The translations under genes and the position numbers were made by a program. A stretch of DNA of 64,000 nucleotides from assembly GCA_029821755.1 (NCBI GenBank), contig JALGSV010000005.1, positions 1 to 64,000 of the forward strand. The letters are read 5' to 3'. The notes beneath the pieces are model-generated. The model saw nothing but the letters and a program-made list of their open reading frames with translations. It searched no databases and was not told where the DNA came from. The stretch is from Candidatus Zipacnadum vermilionense. Its GTDB lineage: Bacteria > Armatimonadota > Zipacnadia > Zipacnadales > Zipacnadaceae. Each line of letters begins with the position of its first letter. The stretch's first letter is position 1. Of the stretch, positions 16,723 through 24,789 are shown piece after piece.

Positions 16723-17967
16723 TCAGGCGGCGAAGCGGCGCACGAGTAGGCAGCCATGCGTCCCGCCGAAAGAGTGACTGTTGATCATTACCGTGTCCAC
16801 TCGCGCCCGACGAGCGCGATTGGGAACATAGTCTAGGTCGCACTCCGGATCAGGCACGCGATAGTTGAGGGTCGGCGGCACCATGCCCCGCTCCATACTC
16901 AGGCAAGCAGCCACCAACTGCCAGCAGCCGCCTGGAGCGAAGGGCTGCCCGGTCGTTCCTTTGATGGAGCTCATGGGCACGTTGTAGGCCCGCTCCCCCA
17001 GCACCTGCTTGACCGCATTCGTCTCGGCCAGGTCGTAGTGGCGGTTGCCGATGCCGTGGGCGCAGACGTAGTCCACCTCGTCGGGCCCGATCTTGCCCAT
17101 GAGCAGGGCGGTGCGGAAGGCGTGGGCCAGTTCCTCCCCGCTGGGCTGGGGCTTGACCAGGTGCTGCCCCTCGGTGACCGAGGCGTACGCGGCCATCTCC
17201 CCGTAGATATGCGCTCCGCGCTCCAAGGCATGGTCCGCCCGCTCCAACACGACGGCGCCCGCCCCTTCGCTGAGCACCAAGCCGTCGCGCGTGTCGTCAT
17301 AGGGCCGCGAGGCTGCCTGCGGCGGGTCATTGTGCGCGGTCATGACCCGCAGGCTGCACAGGGTGCTGATACCCAGCCGACTAATGCAGGTGTCGGTGGC
17401 TCCCGCGATCATCACCTGCGCGGCTCCCGCCTGCAAGACGCCGCAGGCGGTACCCATGACGTCAAGACTGCTGACGCATCCTGCGGCACTGGTGGTGTTG
17501 GGCCCGCGGAGGCCGAACTCGATGGCCACGTGGCTGGTCGCCGCGTGACCCTCCATCTCCAGGCCCACGCTCACCTCGCCCTCCTCCACGCCACGGCCCT
17601 CGTACCGGCCGGCGGTGCTGGTGCCGAAGACCGTCCCGATCATCAGCGGGTCCACCTGCCGGTGCCCGTCGTCCAAGCCGGCATCGCTCAGGGCCAGGCG
17701 GCTAGCGGCCACCGCGAAGTGGCTGAAGCGCCCCCCGCGCAGGCAGTCCTTCTTCTCCACGTAATCGTGCGGGTTGAAGTGCTTAATCTGTCCACCAATC
17801 TTGCAGTACAGGTCGGAGGTGTCGAAGCCCTCCAACCAGTCGATGCCCGAGCGGCCCTCCACTACCGACTTCCAGAAGTCCTCTTTCCCCAGGCCGCACG
17901 GAGAAATCACACCCAGACCGGTAATGACGACGCGCTGACGCAAATTCACGGAACCACGTACCAGCAT
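16723..17967 (-). CDS. Beta-ketoacyl synthase (FabF-like) with substituted catalytic His
   Basis: 414 residues from ATG 17967 (GGGGAG site upstream). Two-part KAS fold. Numbering runs one ahead of E. coli FabF: nucleophile Cys164 in SAAGCVSS, His304 in CAHGIGN, Lys336 in SIKG, but the second catalytic His is Gln341 (TTGQPF where FabF has TGH). The C-terminal motif is NSHSFGGTHG rather than NSFGFGGTN. Loss of the second His is seen in non-elongating ketosynthases, so this may be a decarboxylation-impaired or acyl-transfer variant rather than the housekeeping fatty-acid enzyme. No acyl carrier protein or other lipid gene is nearby; it precedes two sensor kinases. Fold firm, activity inferred. 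Confidence 0.85.
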   Translation of the reverse strand: MLVRGSVNLRQRVVITGLGVISPCGLGKEDFWKSVVEGRSGIDWLEGFDTSDLYCKIGGQIKHFNPHDYVEKKDCLRGGRFSHFAVAASRLALSDAGLDDGHRQVDPLMIGTVFGTSTAGRYEGRGVEEGEVSVGLEMEGHAATSHVAIEFGLRGPNTTSAAGCVSSLDVMGTACGVLQAGAAQVMIAGATDTCISRLGISTLCSLRVMTAHNDPPQAASRPYDDTRDGLVLSEGAGAVVLERADHALERGAHIYGEMAAYASVTEGQHLVKPQPSGEELAHAFRTALLMGKIGPDEVDYVCAHGIGNRHYDLAETNAVKQVLGERAYNVPMSSIKGTTGQPFAPGGCWQLVAACLSMERGMVPPTLNYRVPDPECDLDYVPNRARRARVDTVMINSHSFGGTHGCLLVRRFAA

Positions 17968-18063
17968 GATTACTCCCCGGACTCCCCCCAATTCTCGGCC
18001 GTGCGCTAGTGCCTGCTCTCTCCCGGCCAAGGGAGAGAGCGGAGAACCAGCGGGGACAGCTTG

Positions 18064-19068
18064 CTACCAGACGAAGCGGGCCTCCAGCGACTGGGTCTTG
18101 CTGTTGCCCAAGCGCGCTTCCACGAAGTCCTTGTTCCAGTCCTTGACATAGGCGTACTCAAACGACCATGCCTCGCTCTGCAGGCCTACCCCGCCTGAGA
18201 AGGAGCCGTCGTTGTCGCCCAGGCGCACGTTCCACTGCGGGGTCGGCTGGACCTCGACGCCGACCCGCCAGCCCGAATCTCCCTGCCGGGTCCCGGCACC
18301 CGAACCCCAGAGCTGCTGCCACTCCACAGCGCCGACCACCTTGTCGCCCAGCCGCTGCGAGACACCCACCGCCATCTCCCGGGAGATGAACTTGCCGGTT
18401 GCGCCGGGGCCGAAGATCGGGCCGGTGCCGGTCACATCCTCCTGGTAGTAGTCAAAGATTGCGCCGGCGCAGCCCTCGTTGGCGAACTGGTAGATCCCAC
18501 CCAGACGGCAGCCCCGCTTGGCTTTGCTGTGCAAGTGCCCCAGCAGCGTGCCCGAGCCCGGGTCGCGCAGGTCCGTATCGGTCTTGAAGACCGGCGACAG
18601 GCCGAGACCCGCCACCCACTGGCTGCTAAAACGACGGCCGTAGTGCAGCGCCACGTCGTCTTCCCGGATGGAGGTGAGCACGGGCCCCAGGGGAGTGGCC
18701 ATCATCCCGGCCTTCCGGGTGCGCAGACGGAAGCCCGTAACTTGCAGGCCCTGCTGGTCGGGCGTCAGGGGAATAGCGACGGATAGCTGCTCACCGCGCA
18801 GGTCGAGGCCTTGGTCAAAGTCGGTGAACACCACTCGGCCGACGGCAGAGTAGCCGGTCAGGGTACCGGCAAACGCGGGGTTGGAGAAGCCGACGTCCTT
18901 GAGGCAAGTGACGAATCCGCCCATGCCCAACATGCGAGTGGTAGTGGCGGTGGGCAAAGCGAACAGGTGGGGAACGGCGTAGGCATCGAGCTGTGCCAGG
19001 ACCGGCACGGTGACGAGGAGCAGGACACCAACCAGGGTAAGAACCCACAGACATCTGCGGTGCTGCAT
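18064..19068 (-). CDS. Putative outer-membrane beta-barrel protein
   Basis: 334 residues from ATG 19068, which follows AAGGGAGG and starts a typical signal peptide ending VPVLAQ. The mature protein opens with a RMLGMGGFVTCLKDVGFSNPAFAG stretch, here quoted only for its GMGG...NPA pattern, familiar from PorV/FadL-type outer-membrane proteins. The rest alternates short amphipathic strands and ends in an aromatic-rich strand (SLEARFVW), as barrels do. A transport or secretion-accessory role is possible but cannot be assigned. Its presence supports a diderm envelope. The ketoacyl synthase gene follows after 96 nt. Confidence 0.65.
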   Translation of the reverse strand: MQHRRCLWVLTLVGVLLLVTVPVLAQLDAYAVPHLFALPTATTTRMLGMGGFVTCLKDVGFSNPAFAGTLTGYSAVGRVVFTDFDQGLDLRGEQLSVAIPLTPDQQGLQVTGFRLRTRKAGMMATPLGPVLTSIREDDVALHYGRRFSSQWVAGLGLSPVFKTDTDLRDPGSGTLLGHLHSKAKRGCRLGGIYQFANEGCAGAIFDYYQEDVTGTGPIFGPGATGKFISREMAVGVSQRLGDKVVGAVEWQQLWGSGAGTRQGDSGWRVGVEVQPTPQWNVRLGDNDGSFSGGVGLQSEAWSFEYAYVKDWNKDFVEARLGNSKTQSLEARFVW

Positions 19069-19305
19069 AGAGACAGCCTCCCTTGCTGCATAGTAGTGAT
19101 GCGATGTGCGGTATATGTCCGCGAGTGGCCCGGTATAGTAAGTTGTGGGCACGGAGAGGCACCGGTCCGTTGGCATACGCGGACCTCTGCTCCCCCGACA
19201 TGACAGCCTGCTCCCGACCAGGCGACTTCGCGCCCAGCAGGTTGCGGGATAATACACCTTTCGCCGGTGATTTGCAACCTTGCCAAGTCGGGAGCGGGCA
19301 TCACA

Positions 19306-19334
19306 TTGACGTCCTCTGTCAACGGGACTATACT
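19306..19334 (+). promoter_or_regulatory. Sigma70-like promoter of the response regulator
   Basis: TTGACG (19306-19311), 17-bp spacer, TATACT (19329-19334), 80 nt before the regulator start. The divergent gap 19069-19305 otherwise shows no feature I can name; a TATACC near 19130 on the minus strand could be a weak promoter for the barrel protein. Confidence 0.7.
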
Positions 19335-19414
19335 GCTAGAGATTAGTCAGAATTGGCTCTGCCGACATGCGCTGAGGGAGGGGACCCCAGTCGCAGGAAA
19401 GGGAGAAAGCCCTC

Positions 19415-19807
19415 TTGTCCAGTCACATCATGTTCGTGGACGATCACCGTGAGTTCGCGCTCGCGGCCCAGGAGTTCTTGCAGAGCAAGGGCTACCGCGT
19501 CAGCGTGGCTTATGATGGGATGGAAGCATTGGACATGATGGCCCAAGAGATTCCTGATTTGGTCATCATGGACGTGATGATGCCGCGACTGGACGGCTGG
19601 CAGACGCTGGAGTCCCTGCGCAAGAACTCCCAGACCGCCGAACTGCCCGTGCTGGTCCTCACCGCCCGCAAGAGCAACCAGGACGTCACCCAGAGCTTCG
19701 CCGCCGGCTGCACCTGGTACTACGGCAAGCCGATCAGCGATTTTGAGGACTTCGTTCTGGTCATCCGCCAGCTCCTGGAAGACCCCGGCGGCGAACAATC
19801 CGGATAG
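19415..19807 (+). CDS. Single-domain response regulator (CheY-like)
   Basis: 130 residues, receiver domain only. The acidic pair is in FVDDH, the phospho-acceptor Asp in LVIMDVMMPRLDGW, the Thr switch in VLTAR and the invariant Lys in YYGKP. The start is TTG at 19415 behind GGGAG; the next ATG (19430) would cut into the first strand. There is no output domain, so it must act through protein contact. The radical SAM gene starts 31 nt downstream and the sensor kinases at 12178-16700 are plausible partners. Confidence 0.88.
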   Translation: MSSHIMFVDDHREFALAAQEFLQSKGYRVSVAYDGMEALDMMAQEIPDLVIMDVMMPRLDGWQTLESLRKNSQTAELPVLVLTARKSNQDVTQSFAAGCTWYYGKPISDFEDFVLVIRQLLEDPGGEQSG

Positions 19808-19838
19808 GCAGCAGCACCCCTCCAAAGGAACCCGCCCT

Positions 19839-21524
19839 ATGGCTCGTGCGCTTCTGGTCAGCTATTCCGGCTATCCCTTCACACCCAGCAGCTTCACTCC
19901 CGACAATGGCCTCGCCAACCTGGCCGGCGCCCTGTTGGAGGCCGGACACGAGGTCCGGGTGCTGGACTACGGCACCATCTCCCTGATGCGGCGGCTTTTT
20001 CCGGCGGAGCTAAGCGCGGCACTACGCCCCGTTGGCGCGCAGATGCTCCAGAGCAAGGGGGCGCCCTCGCCCGAGGCTCTCCAGCAGCTGCAAACCCTCT
20101 CCGACGCCCTCGATGCCCACCAAGCCACGCAACTGGGGGCGCTGGGGGAGGAACTGGCAGCCGAGGTCCGTAGCTTCCAGCCGGACCTCGTCGGCTTCAA
20201 GCTGTGGAATGGCGACGGCTTTACCGGCACCGTCACTCTCGCCGAACGCCTACGCGGCGAGTTCACCTCCCTGCCCCTATATGCCGGCGGTCCGCAGGCC
20301 TCCTGGTTCCGTGAGGTCATCTACGACCGTACCCCAGTTTTCGACGCCCTGGCCTACGGTGAGGGCGAGCAGCTTATCCTCGACCTGGTCGAACACGCAG
20401 TAGCGGGCCGCCCCCTGGCGAGCATCCCGGGCCTCATCTACATGCAAGACGGCGCGGTGTGCCGCAACGAACGAGCCGAGGGCCTCGACCTGAACCGGCT
20501 GCCCTTCCCGGTGTATGACGAAGAGGTCTACCCGGCGATGGCGGGCGAGGAGAAAGCCAAGCTCATCGTCCTGGACGATAGCCGCGGGTGTCCGTACACC
20601 TGCGGCTTCTGTACCCATCCGGTGGAGAGTGGGCGGCGTCTGCGCACCGCCTCCGCCGAGCTGCTGGTGGACCGCATGGCCGAGTTGGGCCGGCGACATG
20701 GCTTCCGTGCCTTCCGGTTCTCTGGGTCCTCTACGCCCGGCCGGCTGATGCGCCAGGCCGCGGAGGAGATAGTCCGCCGTGAGCTTGACGTTGTCTACAC
20801 CTGCTTCGGGCATTTCGCCAGCGCCGACTCAGACCATTTCGAGGTCATGGCTCGCTCGGGCTTGCGCTCTATATTCTTCGGTCTAGAATCGGGTTGTCAG
20901 GAGGTCTTGGACCGAGCAACCGGCAAACCGGTGCGCCTAACGGAGGTGGCGGAGACCATGCGCCGGGCGCAAGCGGCGGGCATCTTCGTCGTCGCCAGCA
21001 TGATCGTGCCCCTGCCTTTCGACACGGAAGAGACGATCGCCGAGAGCCTGCGCTTCGCGATCGAGACCCGGCCGGATTCCATCCCCGTACAGTTCCCCGG
21101 TCTGGCGCCGGGCACACCTTGGCTCGAGCACCCCGAGCAATACAACCTGGAGATTGACGACAAGGCCGGCTACCTGGCCGAAATCCTCGAGTACAAGATC
21201 AAATTGCTTTTCCCGCCTTCCTATTGGGCGCCTCTCCCCTACCGGGTCAACGGGCTGGACTACCGGAAGTTTGCGGCGCTGACCGAGCGCTTCGTCGGCG
21301 CCCTGGAGCAGGCGGGGATCCTGACCGGTGTGCCCGACGACAATGTGCTGCTGGCCGAGCTGGCCGGCATGACCCCCCGCGACTTCCGTGACCACGCCCG
21401 CTTGTGGTGCCTAACCGGCGACGCCGAGGCTGTGGCGGAGATGGTGGCGAAGGTGAATGAGGGGGCCGTGCGGGTCGCGGAGCCTCACCCCCTACCCTCT
21501 CTCCTTGCAGGAGAGGGGGAATGA
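19839..21524 (+). CDS. Cobalamin-binding-domain radical SAM protein
   Basis: 561 residues from ATG 19839 (AAAGGA site). N-terminal B12-binding-like domain (LVSYSGYPFTPSSF, LVGFKLWN, LYAGGPQASWF, ALAYGEGEQLILDLV), then a radical SAM domain with DSRGCPYTCGFC (C-x3-C-x2-C) near residue 255 and the strand motif FFGLESGCQEVLDRATGK. The C-terminal ~130 residues are family-specific. The last ~14 residues (EPHPLPSLLAGEGE) and the stop are encoded by a CCTCACCCCC dispersed repeat, so the original C-terminus was probably altered by repeat insertion. It is likely cotranscribed with the response regulator. Substrate unknown. Confidence 0.82.
   Translation: MARALLVSYSGYPFTPSSFTPDNGLANLAGALLEAGHEVRVLDYGTISLMRRLFPAELSAALRPVGAQMLQSKGAPSPEALQQLQTLSDALDAHQATQLGALGEELAAEVRSFQPDLVGFKLWNGDGFTGTVTLAERLRGEFTSLPLYAGGPQASWFREVIYDRTPVFDALAYGEGEQLILDLVEHAVAGRPLASIPGLIYMQDGAVCRNERAEGLDLNRLPFPVYDEEVYPAMAGEEKAKLIVLDDSRGCPYTCGFCTHPVESGRRLRTASAELLVDRMAELGRRHGFRAFRFSGSSTPGRLMRQAAEEIVRRELDVVYTCFGHFASADSDHFEVMARSGLRSIFFGLESGCQEVLDRATGKPVRLTEVAETMRRAQAAGIFVVASMIVPLPFDTEETIAESLRFAIETRPDSIPVQFPGLAPGTPWLEHPEQYNLEIDDKAGYLAEILEYKIKLLFPPSYWAPLPYRVNGLDYRKFAALTERFVGALEQAGILTGVPDDNVLLAELAGMTPRDFRDHARLWCLTGDAEAVAEMVAKVNEGAVRVAEPHPLPSLLAGEGE
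21481..21521. repeat. Dispersed CCTCACCCCC...hairpin repeat, copy 4 (inside a coding end)
   Basis: AGCCTCACCCCCTACCC...TTGCAGGAGAGGGGG lies within the last codons of the preceding radical SAM gene. A second, degenerate relative (CCTCATCCCCAACCC... with inserted GCGCACG palindromes) occupies about 21622-21700 in the gap before 21730. Confidence 0.65.
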
Positions 21525-21729
21525 AGGAATGGGGTTCGGAGTGGGAATAGCTGTTTGCAGCACAGCCCCAAAGACCTTCCCCGTGTTCGAGATAGCGCTG
21601 AGTCAACGCATATGATTCCCCACCTCATCCCCAACCCGAGCTCGCGCACGTCCGCGTGCGCACGAGGGCGCGGGGAGAGCAGGTCTCCCCTTCCCCCACG
21701 GCGAAATTGCCTTCCATAGGAGGTCCCCC

Positions 21730-24700
21730 ATGCGCACACTCGCTTTCCTGCTTACCCTCTGCCTACTCCTCACTGCCGCCCTGGCTCTCGCCCAGGAGCA
21801 GCCCCTCGGCTACCTCATGCTCTACAACGCCGGCCCGGCCGCGCATCAGGGCGTGGCGTTGGGGCCGGTGGCCGGCCTGGGCTTCGCCTTGCCCGCCGGG
21901 GGGGCCATCATCGTGCGCGAGGGCGACCAGGAACTCCCTGCCCAGGTCTCCGGCGATACGCTGGGCGTCTACGTTGACCTGCGGGGCTACGAGCACAAAC
22001 GCGTGGCGGTCTACCGCGGTAAGTCCGCGGCCACGGTGCCCGTGCCGCTACGCCACTCGGAGGACCAAGCGGCGTGGATGACGCTGGGGACCAACACCAA
22101 CTTCCGCATCGGTAAGGAGCGCCGCGGCGTGACGGGCATGCAACTGGGTGGCGACAGTTTCGACGGCGCACCGGAATGGGATGTGTGGGTCTTCCCGCCC
22201 ACCCAGGACGACCGCGAGGACCTGTGGACCATGGAGCCGCCTAAGAAGGTGGCCGACGCGACCGATTTCGCCTGTGAGCCGCTGGCCACCGGCCCCCTGT
22301 TCACTCGCTACCGGCTGAGCTGGTCGTGCGAGCAGGCCAAGGTCAGTCAGACCGCCACTGTCATCACCGGGGAGCCGTTCGTCCAGTTCGACGTGCAGAC
22401 AGAGATCATCAAGCCAATTCGTCAGGTGGTGTTCAAGTACCAGCTTCCCTATCGCTTCGACCAGGCCAACACCATCTTCTATCCGCTGGGCGAGAGGGTA
22501 GTCGGGTACTATAATGGCTACAAGTCGTACTACGACGGCCGCTACGACCCTCTGCCCGGCTGGGTGCTGGGCTGGTCGCCCAAGGCTAACGGCCTGGGCT
22601 TCGCCGTGCCCGACCACGGCTTGTTCACCCGCCTGGCTTACGCGGTGCGGGCACCGGAGGACCTCGGGTACTTCCGCCACAAGTCCACTCAGGGCAAGAC
22701 CGGACCGGCCTTCTATCTCTGCGCGCAGAGCGAGAACCTGACCGACGTTCCCCCCGGCACGGTCCTGAACGGCACGGTCTACTGCTTCACCCAGAAGGAC
22801 CCGGCCACGGCGGCGGACACGGTGGCCCAGATCAAGAGCCCGCTGCGCTTGCGCCGCGCCGAGCCACTGGACCTGGAGGGCGTGGTGGGCCTGCCGACCA
22901 CGCTGCCGCTGGGCGAGGAGACCAAGGCGGCGGTGCGTGTCCACAACTGGGGCGCCCAACCGGTGCAAGCTACGCTCCGAGCGACAACGGTCTCGAAGGA
23001 GGCCCTGGGTACCGTCACTCCCCCGACCAACGCCGCCCTCGCCCCCGGTGGCACCCAGGACAACAGCTTCGGGCTCACTCCGCGGGAAGCCGGGCCTCAG
23101 GAGCTGCTGGTCGGCTTTGGCGAGGCGCTGTCCCGCCTGCGCCTGGAGGCCGAGCCCGCTGTGACCGTCGAGAAGGTCTGGCCGAACAAGGTCCTCTATG
23201 CCAACAACGAGGAGGCCAAGTGTGAGGTCACTCTCAAGAACTGGCAGGACCAGACCGTCAGGTTGGACTTAGTCACGACCCTCCGGAGCGACCTGGACCA
23301 GTCGGAGACCCTCGACAAGCGCGTGGTCACGCTGCAGCCCCACGAGGAGCAGAAGCTCACCCTCACCTGGAACACCGGCGAGCGGGAGTACGGCTTCCAG
23401 ATCGAGACCACGGTCAGCCAGGGCGGGAAGCTGCTCGACAGCAACAGTGAGTACTTCGGCATCGCCAGCGACTGGTTGAAGATAATGCAGGACGGCAGCT
23501 CGCGCCTGTACTACCAGAACATCACGCGCATCCACAACGTCCAGGCCGCCGACGGCAGCTTCGACGTGCCCGAGGGCGACTTTGAGATCTGGACGAGCGA
23601 CCACAACTACTACTCCAACGGCACGGTGCTGCGGCAGGAGATAAAGGGACTCAAGGAGCAGGGGATCAAGCCCTGCTTCTACATCTACGCCGCGGCTACG
23701 CCCTGGGCGGCGGTGGACTATGGCCGGGACCCGCGGAAGATTCTGTACACCCCCGACGGCCATGCTGCGGGCGAGTGGGGCGTCAACATCTACGCTCAAG
23801 GCTTCCGCGACTGGCTGGTGGACCAGTTCGACCGGGCCATCAACAACCTCGGCTGGGAGGCGTGCTTCCTGGACGTGTCGCAGGCTCCACCCCAAGCGGC
23901 CCGGGAGCGGGTGGACTGGCAAGGCCGCCCAGCGGGGCAGGAGATGGGGCCGGACCCGGACAGCATCGGCGCCGCCTGGTTCAACGACCTGCGCGGGCGG
24001 GTGAGGGCCAAGCACCCCAGCTTCACCAACATGCACAACCCGGAGGTCTTCAAGTCCGAGTTCCAGTTCCCCAAGTCCTTCGTCGCAGCGGGGGAGATGT
24101 CCATGATCGAGATTGGTGGCGGGGGCGGAGCGATTACCTACAAGGGCAGGAAATACGGGCGCTGGCTGTCGCTCATCGAGGTCTTCAACTCCGTGCGCGC
24201 CACCAAGCATCGCTACGGCGTGGAGAGTGTCCGCTCGTACCCGCTGACCGTCGCCGCCATGGGCGGGGACACCTGCTCCCGGACCATGCAAGCCATCTCC
24301 TTCGCCAGCGGCTTCAACACCGCCAACGTCGCCTATCCGCCCGGCAGCATCTACGGCGACGATCTGCGCAACTACCTGCAGTTCGCCACCCGCTACTCGG
24401 CGCTGCTGTACCATGAGAAGATCAAGTGGATCGTGCCGGAGGAGGTCCGGGCCACGGTCGAGGCCCCGGATCAGGTGCTGTGGAAGCAGTACGTCTTCCA
24501 GCGAGACCTGGGCCAGGAAGTGGACACGCTGCTGCACCTGGTGCAACTGCCGCCGGACCCGTACATCTACCGCCGACCGGGTACGCAGGCCCAGCTCACC
24601 GAACTGCCGGCCACGGTGCCGGTCCCACCGGGGACGGCCCTGCGGGACATCTGGCTGCTGTCGCCGGACCGCCCGTCCCGCGCCGAGCGCCTGACCGGGC

Positions 24701-24786
24701 GTGTCCAGGGCGGTAAGGTGGTCTTCACCATCCCCGACCTGCAGACGTACGACCTCGTCATGGTCCGCTTCACGAGGGGAGGGTAG
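21730..24786 (+). CDS. Secreted large beta-sandwich/TIM-barrel protein, putative glycosidase (paralogue 1)
   Basis: 1018 residues with a signal peptide (LAFLLTLCLLLTAALALAQ) behind a strong AGGAGGT site. The first ~370 residues are beta-rich and unassigned. Residues ~380-490 and ~500-600 look like two beta-sandwich (NEW3/CARDB-like) domains, the second ending NSEYFGIASDW. From ~620 a TIM-barrel-like region carries GIKPCFYIYAA, GWEACFLDVSQAPP (candidate catalytic Asp) and FTNMHNP. The second sandwich plus barrel are paralogous to 37819 and 56658, but only this copy has the long N-terminal extension. The glycosidase assignment is by analogy with alpha-glycosidase-type barrels, not a confirmed family. 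It is 3 nt upstream of 24790. Confidence 0.7.
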   Translation: MRTLAFLLTLCLLLTAALALAQEQPLGYLMLYNAGPAAHQGVALGPVAGLGFALPAGGAIIVREGDQELPAQVSGDTLGVYVDLRGYEHKRVAVYRGKSAATVPVPLRHSEDQAAWMTLGTNTNFRIGKERRGVTGMQLGGDSFDGAPEWDVWVFPPTQDDREDLWTMEPPKKVADATDFACEPLATGPLFTRYRLSWSCEQAKVSQTATVITGEPFVQFDVQTEIIKPIRQVVFKYQLPYRFDQANTIFYPLGERVVGYYNGYKSYYDGRYDPLPGWVLGWSPKANGLGFAVPDHGLFTRLAYAVRAPEDLGYFRHKSTQGKTGPAFYLCAQSENLTDVPPGTVLNGTVYCFTQKDPATAADTVAQIKSPLRLRRAEPLDLEGVVGLPTTLPLGEETKAAVRVHNWGAQPVQATLRATTVSKEALGTVTPPTNAALAPGGTQDNSFGLTPREAGPQELLVGFGEALSRLRLEAEPAVTVEKVWPNKVLYANNEEAKCEVTLKNWQDQTVRLDLVTTLRSDLDQSETLDKRVVTLQPHEEQKLTLTWNTGEREYGFQIETTVSQGGKLLDSNSEYFGIASDWLKIMQDGSSRLYYQNITRIHNVQAADGSFDVPEGDFEIWTSDHNYYSNGTVLRQEIKGLKEQGIKPCFYIYAAATPWAAVDYGRDPRKILYTPDGHAAGEWGVNIYAQGFRDWLVDQFDRAINNLGWEACFLDVSQAPPQAARERVDWQGRPAGQEMGPDPDSIGAAWFNDLRGRVRAKHPSFTNMHNPEVFKSEFQFPKSFVAAGEMSMIEIGGGGGAITYKGRKYGRWLSLIEVFNSVRATKHRYGVESVRSYPLTVAAMGGDTCSRTMQAISFASGFNTANVAYPPGSIYGDDLRNYLQFATRYSALLYHEKIKWIVPEEVRATVEAPDQVLWKQYVFQRDLGQEVDTLLHLVQLPPDPYIYRRPGTQAQLTELPATVPVPPGTALRDIWLLSPDRPSRAERLTGRVQGGKVVFTIPDLQTYDLVMVRFTRGG

Positions 24787-24789
24787 GCC

